DNA from: Rhizaria sp. SCN 62-66
Lineage: Eukaryota; Rhizaria, unplaced
Assembly (NCBI GenBank): GCA_001724265.1
Contig: MEDY01000390.1
Span: 1-29,364 of the forward strand
Length of the DNA: 29,364 nucleotides
Direction of reading: 5' to 3'
Part shown: positions 11,001 through 21,328 of the stretch, in pieces
Layout: each line of letters opens with the position of its first letter
Position numbering within the stretch: the first letter of the stretch is position 1
The notes under the pieces: generated by a model
Database searches by the model: none
Told to the model about the DNA's origin: nothing
What the model saw: the letters and a program-made list of their open reading frames with translations, nothing else
Translations under genes and position numbers: made by a program

Positions 11001-14000
11001 GACAAGCTCTACGAGGAGATCAAGGACCAGCACAAGCTCGTGGGCGTGCTCGAGTCCTACCTCGAGCAGTACAACATGGCGCGCTCCAACCAGGCCATGA
11101 ACCTTGTCTTCTTCGAGGACGCGATCAAGCACTTGGCGCGCATCAGCCGCATCATCCGCCAGCCGCGCGGCAACGCCATGCTCGTCGGCGTCGGCGGCTC
11201 CGGCAAGCAGTCGCTGACAAAGCTTGCGGCGTTCATCGCAGAATACAAATGTATGTCGCTCGAGGTCACGCGGTCCTTCAGTTACAGCGATTTCCAGGAG
11301 TTCCTCAAGAAGGTCTTCATCGCCGCGGGCGTGCACGGGCAGAACATCGTCTTCCTGGTCACCGAGAATCAGCTCATCGACGACCGGTTCCTGGAGGATA
11401 TCAATAACATCCTCAACGCCGGCGAGGTCCCCAACCTCTTCCCCAAGGACGAGCTCCAGAAGGTGCTCGAAGACCTCGCGCCGCTGCTCCGCGAGCAGGA
11501 GAATAACAACAACGCCGCGGCCGCCGCGGCCGCCGCGACAGCCGGCGCGGCGGGCGGGGGGCCCGACGTCGTGGTGGATGTGGCCGCGGCCGCCGCCGCC
11601 GCGACGGTGACGAACCCCAACGCACTGTACAACGCCTTCATCCAGCGCGTGCGCGACAACCTCCACATCGTGCTCTGCTTGTCCCCTGTCGGTGACGCAT
11701 TCCGCCAGCGGTGCCGCATGTTCCCCTCGCTGATCAACTGCGCCACTATCGACTGGTTTGAGCCCTGGCCCCGCGCTGCGCTGCTCTCGGTCGCACAGGT
11801 CATCCTCCAGGTACGGAGCTCACAAACAAACAACACATCTCATCGTCGATATACTTGCGTTTCACAATTATTTTATTCTAGTCACACGTTGATTTTCTAT
11901 TCTCACGTATCTTTCCATTTCTATATTTACATGCTCACATATACGTCTCCAATTATCCCCTTTTTGTCCTTTGCTCTTTGCTCTTTGTTCTAGGATGTTG
12001 AGGTGGACAACGACGAGCAGCGCATAGCCCTGGCCAACGAGTCGGTCGACGTGCACCTCTCTGTCGAGGAAGCCTGTGGCCGTTTCCAGCGCCAGTACCG
12101 GCGCAACGTCTACACCACGCCTAAGTCGTACCTCGACATGCTGACACTGTACATCAAGATGCTCTCCGACCTCCGCACCAAGACCAACAACCGCCGTATC
12201 CACCTGCTTAACGGGCTCAAGCGTCTCAAGGACACCAAGGTGATGGTCGGCGAGCTGTCCGAGACGCTGGAGAAACTCAAGCCGACTCTGTTGGAGAAGG
12301 CTAAGGAGACGGAGGCGCTGCTACAGAAGGTGGCCGTCGACTCTGAGCGCGCCGACCGCGTGCGCGCCGTGGTCGAGGTCGAGGAGCGCGAGGTTGCGCT
12401 GCAGACCTCGGAGGTCCGCGAGGAGGAGGCGTCGGCGCGCGCGAACCTCGAGCTGGCGATGCCTGCGCTGCTGGCGGCCGAGAAGGCCGTGAGTCGGCTG
12501 ACGAAGGCGCAGATCAGCGAGATCAAGGTGATGACCTCGCCGCCCGTGCAGGTGACCAAGGTGCTCGAGGCCGTGTGTATCTTGCTGAATGAGAGCCCTG
12601 ACTGGGACGCCGCGAAGCGCGTGCTGACCAACGTCAACTTCGTCAAGATGCTCAAGGAGTACAAGAAGGACCAGATCGACTCCAAGATCATCCGTCGCCT
12701 CAACCGTTACGTGACGGACCCCGAGCTGACACAGGACAAGCTCTTCGGCGTGTCGCAGCCCGCGTGCGCGATGATGATGTGGGTCCAGGCGCTGCACACC
12801 TACTACCACGTCAACCTCGAGGTCGCGCCCAAGATCAAGCGCGTCGAGGAGCTCAAGACCAAGCTTGAGTCCGCCGAGTCGCGTCTCCGCGCTAAGCAGG
12901 ACGAGCTGGCTGACGTTGTGGACAACGTTAAGGCGCTGCAGGACCGGTGCAAGATGACCGAGGCGGAGAAGAAGAGTCTTGACGACAAGTCGCGTCAGAC
13001 TGAGGCTCGGTACGTTCATAAGATGCTATTTAATTTGCACTTCCATTAGTTATGTGTTTTCATAGGTTTTTAATGCGTTCGCTTACTTTTGGTTCAACAA
13101 GCTAATATCTTGTGCTTCTATGATTCATATTCTCTCCTATTTTCTTCGTTATTACTGACAGTCTGGAGCGCGCCCAGCAGCTCATCTCCCTGCTCTCGGG
13201 CGAGGAGGGCCGCTGGAGCAGCGACGCCGAGACCATGCAGCACTCGCTCGGCTTCCTTGTCGGCGACGCCTTCATCGCCTCGGCCTGCGTGTCGTACTAC
13301 GGTGCTTTCACAGGCGAGTACCGCGCCGCGCTCGTCACGCGCTGGTACGTCAAGTTCCAGTTTAAAATCACCCATTGTTTCATTAAATGTAATGTATCTC
13401 GACGAAATGAAATCAAATTGCAGTGAAACTTTACATCGCGCTTCATAATATCATTTTGCATCTATTTTCGAAATATATTATCACACTTTTTTTAATCTTC
13501 TTTGCTTTCTATCCTTGCCAAACAAACCGCAGGCTGTCGTCTGCCCGCGCCGCCGGCATCCCCGTCACGGAGACTTTCTCCCTGCGCGCGTGCCTGGGCA
13601 ACCCGGTAGACATCCGCCAGTGGAACATCAACGGCCTGCCAACCGACGACGTGTCGATTGACTCCGCCATTTGCACGCAGCATGCCCTGCGCTGGCCTCT
13701 GCTCGTCGACCCCCAGGGACAGGTACGCTTCCATCTCCTTAAGTCATTAAAACAAGCATATCTCAATCATATTACTCTATAGTAATATGAATTCGACTAT
13801 TTTAAACAAATATCTCACTTTTAATTCTGTTTTGTTTTGTTTTTACGTTTATTATCTCCCGCATTTCAGGCCAAGCGCTGGATCAAGACTGACCGCCGGT
13901 CGCGCCTGCAGGTGGCGCGGCTGACTGATCGCGACCTGATCAAGAAGCTCGAGCTATGCGTGCGCAACGGACTCACGCTGCTGATCGAGGACATCGGCGA

Positions 14001-17000
14001 GACTGTCGACGCCGTGCTCGACTGCATTCTGTACAAGCAGACGTTCGTGCACGGCGGCCGCACGCTGATCCGCATCGGCGAGAGCGACGTCGAGTATGAC
14101 CCCCGTTTCCAGCTGTTCCTCTCCACGAAGTTGCCGAACCCGCACTACCTGCCCGAGGTGTGCATCAAGGTGACGGTGCTGAACTTCACTGTGACGCGCG
14201 AAGGACTGGCGGACCAGCTGCTGGGCGAGGTCGTCAAGAAGGAGCGCGCCGACGTCGAGGGCAAGAAGAACCGCCTTGTGGTGTCGATGGCGCACGACCG
14301 CAAGGAGCTTGCCAACATCGAGGAGCGCATTCTCACTATGCTGCAGGAGTCGCAGACGCTGATTCTGGATGACATCGACCTGATCCAAACGCTCAAGGAG
14401 TCCAAGGTGACGTCGCAGGTGATCACGGACCGTGTGAAGCAGGCCGCCGAGACGCAGCGTGATATCGAGGACATCCGTAACAAGTATGTTCCCGTGGCCA
14501 CGCGCGGCTCGATTCTCTACTTCGTCATTTCCGACCTGGCCAGCATCGACCCCATGTACCAATACTCGCTCGAGTTCTTCGTCCGCTTCTTCAACATGTG
14601 CATCGATTCTGCCCCCGTGTCCACCGCGCTCGACGCGCGGCTCGAGGCCCTGCTGGCGACCATCACGACGTCCTTCTTCAACAACATCTGCCGCGGGCTG
14701 TTCGAGCGCCACAAGCAGCTCTTCGCCTTCTCGCTTATGTGCGGCATCCTGCGCCAGTCGGGCCACGTCGCCAACAGCGAGTGGGTGCTGCTGCTGCGCG
14801 GGCCCGCTCAGGACGCGCTCACCGCGCCCGGCAGCGGCCAGGCGCCGCCCGAGAGCCCGTTCCCGCCCGCGCTGGTGTCGACCGAGGCGTGGCACAACCT
14901 GCTCCGCACCGAGGCGCAGTTGCCGCACCTCTTCAGCGGGCTCGCGGCGCACATGGTGGCCAACGCGGCGACGTGGGTCGACTGGGTCAGCGCGGCCGCC
15001 GTCGCCGACACGGCCCCGCCCGCGCCCTACGACCGCGTGTCCCCCTTCGGCCGGCTCATCTTGGTCAAGTCGCTGCGGCTTGACCAAGTGCGCGCAGCCG
15101 TGCGGTCCTTCATCGGCAGCTACCCGTTCGGCAAGCCCCTTGTGAGCACGCCACACACGTCCGTCACGGACGCGTACAACGACTCGGACTGCCGCACGCC
15201 GATCGTCTTCGTGCTGTCGACGGGCGCCGACCCCACGGGGCTGCTGCACAGGCTCGCGCGCGACTTGGACATGGCTGAGCGGCTCAACACCATCTCGCTG
15301 GGCCAGGGCCAGGGCGACAACGCGCGGCGCATGGTCGAGGCTGCGATGCGCAACGGCGAGTGGGTCATGCTGCAGAACTGCCACCTCGCGCAGTCATGGA
15401 TGCCAGAGCTCGAGGCGCTCGTCGAGGCCATGGACGGCGACGCCGGCGCTGGCGGCAGCGGCGGCGCGGGCGGTGTGGACTCTAACTCCAACAGCGTCAC
15501 AGCCAGCGCCAGCAGCGCTACTGCCGCCGCCACCACCTCGGGCGCTGGCTCTGTCAGCGGCGGTGGAGGCGGCGTGACCAAGGTGCACAGTAAGTTCCGC
15601 CTGTGGCTCACTTCGATGCCCTCGGAGCATTTCCCCGTGTCGGTGCTCCAGCGCGGACTCAAGTTCACCAACGAGCCCCCGCAGGGCATTCGCGCTAATC
15701 TGCTCCGCACCTACAGCAACCTCCTCACGCCAGAGGACGTCGAGCGCCAGGTACGCTTTGGGAACATATATATGGATTGAATTGATTTTAGTGTTTCTTT
15801 AATGCCATTCACATATATTTCCACGTCCAAATGAATTTCTTACCATATTTATCTCTTTTCGCTTATTTTTGTTTTGTTTGTATTCACTCCCTCGCAGTCG
15901 AAGCAGCCGGGCGCGTGGCAGAAGTTCGTCTTCGGCTTGTCGTTCTTCCACTCGGTGATCCAGGAGCGCAAGAAGTTCGGTCCCCTCGGCTGGAACAAGA
16001 CGTACGAGTTCAACGACAGCGACCTGGAGACCTCGCTGACGGTGCTGCGGATGGCGCTGGACGAGCACGAGGCGATCCCGTGGGACGCGCTGCGCTTCAT
16101 CACCGGGCAGATCTCCTACGGCGGCCGCGTCACGGACGACTGGGACCGCCGCTGTCTGATGGCCATTCTTAACAAGTACTACTCGCCCGACATCCTCAAC
16201 GACGAGTACCGCTTCTCGCCCTCGGGGACCTACTTCGCGCCGCCTTCCTTCACCCACAGCCCTGCCGCCGCCGCCGCCGCCGCCGCGCGCGCTGCCGCCG
16301 CGTCCGTCGACGGCTCTGTGCCCGCCGCGGCGGGCGCGGGCCCCCACGCGGCGACGCTGAGCGACTACCTGGACTACATCCAGGCGCTTCCGGCGCAAGA
16401 TGACCCCGAGGTGTTCGGCATGCACGAGAACGCCAACATCGCGTACCTGAACCAGGAGGGCGAGGCGATGCTCTCGACGCTGCTGTCGATGCAGCCGCGC
16501 GACCTCGAGTCGAGCTCGGGCCGTACCAGCGATGATATCGTGGCCGATCTGGCGCAGGAGATCGAGGCCAAGCTGCCCGCGCTGCTCGACCGCCGCGAGG
16601 CGGGCCCCACGACGTTCCCTGCGCTCGACGGCGACGACGGCAACGGCAACGGGGACGATGGCACTGGCGCGGGCAACGGTGACGACGACGACGATGACGA
16701 CGGGTTCGACCCCGATAACCCGTCCGCGGCGATCGAGTACGACGCCGAAGGTGCTATTATCAAGCGCAAGAAGGTGGTGACGGACGACATGCTGGCCGCG
16801 TCGGTCGACTCGATGGCCGAGTTCCTCAAGCAGGAGATCGACCGGTTCAACCGCCTGCTGACCACGGTCAAGACCTCGCTGGTCGACCTGCAGCGTGCCA
16901 TCAAGGGCCAGGTTGTCATGTCGCAGGACCTGGACCTCATGTACGGCTCGCTGCTCAACAACAAGGTCCCCGAGCTCTGGTCCCGCGTAGCGCCGCCGTC

Positions 17001-17556
17001 GCTCAAGCACCTCGCGGCCTGGGTCGTCGACCTGCACCTGCGCATCGCGTCGGTGCGCGACTGGTTGCGCAACGGCAAGCCCGCGTCCTTCTGGCTCTCG
17101 GGCTTCTTCTTCCTCCAGGGCTTCATGACGGGCGTGCTGCAGACGCACGCGCGCCGCTACCGCATCCCCATCGACACCATCGCCTTCTCCTACAAGGTCA
17201 CCACGGTGCGCGACCCGGCCGAGGTGCGTTTCCCGGCCGAGGACGGCATCTACATTCACGGGCTCTTCACCACGGGCGCGTCCTGGTCCGACGACGAGCA
17301 GTGCCTGGTCGACTCCCCGGTCGGCGAGCTCATCTCCCCGCTGCCCGTCGTGCACTTCCTGCCCCGCGAGAACTACACTCGCGCCGAGAGCGACTACGCG
17401 TGCCCCGTGTACAAGACGGCCGTGCGCGCGGGCGTGCTGTCGACCACGGGCCAGTCGACCAACTTCGTCGTCGACGTTCACCTGCCGTCCAAGCAGGACC
17501 CTACGTACTGGGTCCTCAAGGGCGTCGCCATCCTCTGTCAGCCCGACTCAGCATAA
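1157..17556 (+). CDS. DNAH6: Axonemal inner-arm dynein heavy chain, DNAH6-type, complete, 15 exons
   Basis: Motor subunit of a single-headed inner dynein arm, which hydrolyses ATP to slide axonemal doublet microtubules. Exons: 1157-2011, 2175-3893, 4065-4292, 4482-5642, 5820-6276, 6448-7400, 7572-7765, 7939-8143, 8283-9035, 9186-11810, 11994-13009, 13162-13344, 13533-13722, 13870-15750, 15898-17556. They sum to 14079 nt, exactly 4693 codons with the TAA. Domains: disordered N-terminus (1-285), tail and linker (286 to about 1660), AAA1 P-loop at 1703, AAA2 at 1984, AAA3 at 2452, AAA4 at 2843, stalk and microtubule-binding tip (about 3110-3420), AAA5, AAA6 and C-terminal domain. The protein ends with the dynein-typical [11 protein letters not shown] and [11 protein letters not shown]. 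At 4692 residues it exceeds the usual 4000-4300 because of low-complexity insertions. The start at 1157 has G at +4; no earlier in-frame Met is convincing. DNAH6 is my best match; DNAH1/3/7/12 types are the alternatives. Confidence 0.93.
7134..7157 (+). other. AAA1 Walker A (main ATPase site) of the dynein
   Basis: Residues 1703-1710 read GPAGTGKT, the canonical dynein AAA1 P-loop, with the essential Lys at 1709. The Walker B follows as [14 protein letters not shown], carrying the DE pair. After intron 6 the sensor I region reads [18 protein letters not shown], as in active dyneins. The main hydrolysis site therefore looks fully functional. Confidence 0.93.
8460..8483 (+). other. AAA2 P-loop with Gly-to-Ala change
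   Basis: Residues 1984-1991 read GPAGGAKT. In the Walker A pattern GxxxxGK[ST], the Gly immediately before Lys is Ala1989. Neighbouring AAA2 sequence ([35 protein letters not shown]) is well conserved. AAA2 of dyneins normally binds but does not hydrolyse ATP, so the change may be tolerated. Confidence 0.85.
9365..9675 (+). other. Low-complexity insertion between AAA2 and AAA3
   Basis: About 100 residues rich in Ala, Gly, Ser, Asp and Asn interrupt conserved sequence ([20 protein letters not shown] before, [20 protein letters not shown] after). It contains an RRSRRMS patch that could be a basophilic kinase site. It stays in frame and has no splice signals, so it is probably a surface loop expansion rather than an intron. 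Confidence 0.75.
10014..10037 (+). other. AAA3 Walker A of the dynein
   Basis: Residues 2452-2459 read GSTGVGKT, a complete P-loop. The Walker B-like strand [20 protein letters not shown] follows about 105 residues later, as in other axonemal dyneins. In the family this is the regulatory nucleotide site. Confidence 0.9.
11187..11210 (+). other. AAA4 Walker A of the dynein
   Basis: Residues 2843-2850 read GVGGSGKQ, the usual dynein AAA4 P-loop, followed by [14 protein letters not shown]. The downstream segment [18 protein letters not shown] is conserved. An alanine-rich insertion at about 11505-11610 lies later in this module. Confidence 0.9.
12150..13260 (+). other. Dynein stalk coiled coil and microtubule-binding tip
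   Basis: A heptad-rich helix (about residues 3110-3230, from [16 protein letters not shown]) leads to the tip starting [16 protein letters not shown] at residue 3233 (12540). The tip continues through DWDAAKRVL and [15 protein letters not shown], and the returning helix ([20 protein letters not shown]) is interrupted by intron 11 (13010-13161). This layout is standard for dynein heavy chains, in which the tip binds the B-tubule. Confidence 0.88.
15433..15585 (+). other. Gly/Ser/Ala-rich insertion in the dynein AAA6 module
   Basis: About 50 residues of Gly, Ala, Ser, Asn and Thr sit between [12 protein letters not shown] and [20 protein letters not shown], both conserved in dyneins. No intron boundaries fit. 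It is another in-frame loop expansion. Confidence 0.75.
16255..16740 (+). other. Two low-complexity insertions in the dynein C-terminal region
   Basis: An Ala-rich block (about 16261-16350) lies between [13 protein letters not shown] and [20 protein letters not shown]. An Asp/Gly/Asn block with seven consecutive Asp residues lies at about 16630-16735. The flanks are conserved dynein sequence ([29 protein letters not shown]). Both insertions are in frame. Confidence 0.75.
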
Positions 17557-18175
17557 GCAGCGAAGAGGGCCGAAGCAAAGAGAGATGAGCTGAGCTGAGC
17601 GGATTTAGTTCAGTCGCATTTTGACAAAAAACGTATCAAGAAAGTATTTTGAAGTATTTTTTAGAAAGAAGAGATAATAATGATGTGTACGCTGCACAAT
17701 AGAGCAGCTTTATAAGAGAGTATCATACAGACATTCATTTGATTACTGTTTCAGCTTAAAAAGTTCCATGGTAGAGAGCTATTTGAAGTGACTCACTAGT
17801 CACGATTGAATGAAACTTGTACACGTACAAGCACCGTGTCACACAGGGGCGTAAGGGCGTAAGTAAGAACATTCATTTCTGTCATAGTCAACAACTGCTG
17901 TGAGTTGTAACATTGCTTTGTCTGGAAGTGCAGAAGATGTCTTATGAACACATTGTTGTGTATTATACAAATATTTATTATTTATATCTTTTATGCTTTA
18001 TCCTATTATTTGCCAATCACTTGACTATGTCTCACTCTCATCGAGAGTTGACATCACCTCGTCTTCTAAGAAAGACTTCTAAGAAAGACTTCTAAGAAAG
18101 ACTAAGGATTCTTCTTGAGTTCCTCTTCAGCACCTAGGTCCACTTCGCTTTGCTTCCGCACAGGCGGCGCGTCCC
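17557..18175. other. Convergent intergenic region between dynein and eIF3e
   Basis: AT-rich 3'-flanking DNA of two convergent genes. It contains (TGAGC)x3 at 17586-17600 and a 13-nt tandem repeat at 18063-18101. No coding frame with the local codon use is seen, and I found no recognisable RNA gene. Confidence 0.7.
18063..18101. repeat. Three tandem copies of a 13-nt unit
   Basis: The unit CTTCTAAGAAAGA is repeated exactly three times head to tail. Each unit contains TTCTAAGAA, a near-palindrome. It lies about 75 bp beyond the eIF3e stop codon, inside its presumed 3' UTR. Confidence 0.9.
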
Positions 18176-19926
18176 TTAGTTGTCCTTGCCGGCGCCGCTC
18201 TTCTTTTGCATCGCGGTGATCATCCCGTTAGTTTTGTTGATCACACCCCGGGCCCGGTCCATGACCTGCTGGTGCACGGACCCGCAGCGTGAGATCGCCG
18301 GAGAGACCATCGCCACAGGCATCTCGGCGCCCGCGGCGGCGCCACCGGCAACGGCGGGCGCGCCGGAGGAGCCGGCGGCGAGCAGGGACGCGTTGGACGA
18401 CACGGCGGGCTCAACCTCAGCAGACGCGAGAGTGGCAGCGGCGTCAGTGGCAGCGGCGCCGGCGGCGGCCCCGGCGGCGGCGGCGGCGGGGGGCACGATG
18501 TCGGTGAGGCCGAGCGACTCGAGCAGCGCGGCAACCTCGACGGTGGAGGTCGTGCGCGCGGCCGTGTCGAGCAGCAGCGCGCGCGCGGCGGTGAAGAACT
18601 CGCGCTGCACGGCGCTGTGGTGCAGGTGGAAGTCGTTGGGGAAGACCACGTCGCGGCACGACTTGAGCGCGGCGGCGGCGGCCGAGAGGTTGAAGTCGAC
18701 AAAGAGCGCGCGCAGAAAGCCCACGACGGGGTCGTTGACGACAACAGAGGACGAGGACGCGGCCTCGGAGTCGATGACGCGGGTCAGCTCGCGCAGAGTG
18801 GGGGAGCGGCGCAGCAGACCAGACTGGCCGAGGATGCCAGTGACGGGCTGCTTGGCGGCGCTGACGGCGGCAACGCAGACGTAGCGCAGCAGCCAGGGCG
18901 CGACGAGCAGCATCGCGCCGTAGTACTTGCCCTCGTGCGACGACTGCGGGAAAGCGCAGTCGACGAAGAGCGTGCGGCCGGCCGGGGACGTGAAGGCCAG
19001 GAAGACGGCCCAGTGCAGGAACCAGGCGCGGTGCTGCACCTGCTGCGAAAGGGGCGTCTTGCCCGTGCTCGCGCGCGCCTCGATCGCCTCGCGCAGCGCG
19101 CGCGCGTCCTCGACCGCGGCGGCCCAGTCCTGGGCGTCGGTCGCCATCACGATCTCGGCCGCCAGCTTGCCCCAGAGCGCGTTGAACACGAGCTCCTCGT
19201 CGGCCGAGAGGAGACGGAAGCCGTGGAGGTAGTCGGCGGCGTCGGCGTACTGGCCGGCGGCGAAGCACGACTGCGCGTAGTGGTACAGAGCCTGTTAAAG
19301 AAAGCGCAAACGAAATGGGCGAAAGGGTCAAGATGGTTAAGTTAGAGATTGAACGCAAAAGATTACATCACGGAATAAAAAAATAGGTTTTGCGTATAAC
19401 AAGGCAATATATACACATGACATCACACGTCTACACGTTGGTGTTAACTCAGGCGGAATATCGCCGATGAAGTGAGTGTTGCATAGAACGAGAGTGAGTG
19501 AGAGAGTGAGTGACGTACCTCGACGTGGGTGCGGGTGATCTTGTGCTTGGCAGCGAGGGTCTCGAAGTTGAAGTCGAAGGAGCCGCCGCGGGTGGCCGAG
19601 AGGTTGGCGTTGGTGACAGCGTCGACGAGAGGTCCGCAGGCCTCCTTGCGGGCAGTCATCTCGGCGATGACCTTAGAGCGCTTCTCCGTGAGCTGCGCGG
19701 TGGCCGAGTCCAGCGTCGCGGCGGCCGCAGCGTCGAGCTTGGCGTACTCCTTGAGCTGGGCGAGGGCCGTGTCAACCATGTTGGTGTTGGAGTAGACTTC
19801 GTACTTGGCCTTGAGCAGCGTGGCGGGCGAGTAGATGGCGCGGGTGGACAGGAAGTCGAGGAGCAGGGTCACCATGTGGCGGTCCAGCCACGGGATGGTG
19901 GAGAAAGAGAGGTCGAACTGAGACAT
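18176..19926 (-). CDS. EIF3E: Eukaryotic translation initiation factor 3 subunit E (eIF3e/INT6), complete, 2 exons
   Basis: Subunit of the eIF3 complex, which loads mRNA and initiator tRNA on the 40S ribosome in the cytoplasm. Exons on the minus strand: 19926-19519 (136 codons) and 19291-18176 (371 codons plus TAA), 507 residues; the 227-nt intron (19518-19292) starts GTACGT and ends AG. The N-terminus FDLSFSTIPWLDRHMV, TLLLDFLSTRAIY and NTNMVDTAL matches the eIF3e N-terminal domain. Later landmarks are YADAADYLHGFRLL, LWGKLAAEIVM and the PCI-type region around NDFHLHHSAVQREFF. About residues 403-460 form an Ala-rich stretch where I expect the PCI winged helix; a family-like end (VHQQVMDRARGVINKT) returns after it. 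It is convergent with dynein and divergent from the protease gene. Identity is strong; the C-terminal third is unusual. Confidence 0.88.
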
Positions 19927-20316
19927 GAGGACGGCCCGAGTTGCTAGAAGCGCGTCGTAAATACCGGTGTTATGGTTACAAAGCGGTTATGGATTGCGAG
20001 AGGGTAGGGGAGCGAGGGAAGATGAAGTTGACGATGGTGAGGATGGAGTAGCGCGAAGATGGGAGTCGTAAAATGCAATATGAAGAAACCGTCATATGAG
20101 GATGAAAATGGTGTCATTTGGAGATATGTAAGCTCTAGATATATACGAAATATTGTTTAGTTCGGTAACTCTTAGTTGGCGGTCGGTAGGGTGGCGAATG
20201 TGGTAGCCAGACCCAGAAAGCAAAGTGACTGTGAGCAGACAGTGTGCGCACTACGCGGTCAAGCAATAGCCGCTCGCAATCAGCACCAGGTAACCCATCA
20301 ATAACTTTCAAGTAAT

Positions 20317-20350
20317 GTTCCGCCACGGAACTATATCGACGTTGATCAAC
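20317..20350. repeat. Hairpin followed by a perfect palindrome
   Basis: GTTCCG-CCA-CGGAAC (20317-20331) forms a 6-bp stem with a 3-nt loop. Nine bases later comes the palindrome GTTGATCAAC (20341-20350). They lie about 390 bp upstream of the eIF3e start, in a divergent promoter region. Protein-binding sites are possible but unproven. Confidence 0.5.
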
Positions 20351-21308
20351 ACTTGCCCATATGGAGATCCTGACCCGAACGGCACTCGCGAACACGGCGG
20401 CCTTCGCCCGGGCTTGGGGTAAGTGGCGGCCGACTGGGGACTAGCAAGTCACTTGCTGCCTTCAGAATGCAAACTGGCTAGAGGTCATAACTCCGTTGGC
20501 TGCGAGTCTGGCTCTGCTGTATGACTCTCCTTGGTGTGTAGATTTTAGTTTGATTTATCGATTTTGCGTTCGCTGCTGTTTGTACGATCTATGACGATGG
20601 GGCTCGAGTCACTTGGAAGCTATGGGACGCGGTTCGATTTGCTCATGCTGCGCGGGGTATATGGTGATGTTTGTGGGATCAGGGCAGCCTTGTCTATACG
20701 TTAGCTAACATTATCTTTTTTATCCAGAGATCTATGGAACTGGTATCTGTTCTGTCCTTCTTGTGTGCGTCTGAAAGGTCCCTTGTCGACGCTGATGCTG
20801 TTGCTATCGTTGCCTTCCCAACAACACTCGCAAGGTAAACCAACACTTGTGGATGCGCTAACATGATATCATACAGGCACATTTGTTTCGTTTATGGTTC
20901 GTCACGGGTAACTGTGTCTGAAGCTGTCTTAGCTCTCAAGCTGGCGCTGAATAACTAGGCGTCACGGCCCCATGAGGGTGAGGAATGTCTTAGCATTAAA
21001 ATGAATGTATTTTAGGATATTAGTTTGCATTGTATCCTTTAGCACCTTAGCCAGTGTGCTTACTGTTATCACATCCTTCCAGCGAATGCGATAGTGCAAG
21101 CTATTTGATGGAGAACACTCGTTTGTAAACAGGATTCATGGGTGGCACTCGTCGCTTGTGAACCGGATTTGGAACTGATTTTGAATATAAGCATCGCAGA
21201 GAATACACCAGTATGTGGTGATGGAATATGGTTTCATGGTTGGGGCTTATAATGTGTTCAGCTGATCTGCGATCTGCGATGTTGCCAACCGCCCGGCCCA
21301 AGCCACTC

Positions 21309-21328
21309 GCTCAGCTCAGCTCAGCTCA
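21309..21328. repeat. Pentanucleotide repeat (GCTCA)x4
   Basis: Four exact tandem copies of GCTCA. The reverse-complement unit TGAGC occurs three times in tandem at 17586-17600, downstream of dynein. These are probably simple sequence repeats. Confidence 0.85.

Larger units (their letters stand above)
2012..15897 (+). other. Fourteen short introns of the dynein gene
   Basis: Introns: 2012-2174, 3894-4064, 4293-4481, 5643-5819, 6277-6447, 7401-7571, 7766-7938, 8144-8282, 9036-9185, 11811-11993, 13010-13161, 13345-13532, 13723-13869, 15751-15897. Lengths run only from 139 to 189 nt. All begin GTACG and end AG. Ten are phase 0 and each of those follows a CAG glutamine codon; the others are phase 1 (intron 5) and phase 2 (introns 7, 11, 12). 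They are AT-rich against GC-rich exons. Boundaries were set by frame continuity and dynein alignment; for example intron 7 rebuilds an ATG codon between KKM and VQLYKL. Confidence 0.9.

Noticed and set aside
15799-17481. Long minus-strand open frame of 560 codons opposite the last dynein exon
   Set aside because: Antisense shadow of conserved dynein C-terminal sequence; no recognisable domain on the minus strand.
18063-18101. Heat-shock element array
   Set aside because: TTC and GAA are separated by three bases rather than two, and the repeat lies downstream of genes rather than in a promoter.
18063-18101. CRISPR-like array
   Set aside because: Units are only 13 nt, directly abutting with no spacers, in a eukaryotic genome.
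20200-20350. Minus-strand peptide with SSVAEHYLK, resembling the false peptides often translated from tRNA genes
   Set aside because: No B box (GGTTCRANNCC) or paired T-arm and acceptor stem could be found around it, so I do not call a tRNA.
20625-20660. GGTTCGATTT as a possible tRNA B box
   Set aside because: The flanking five bases do not pair to form a T-stem and no A box or acceptor stem is in place.
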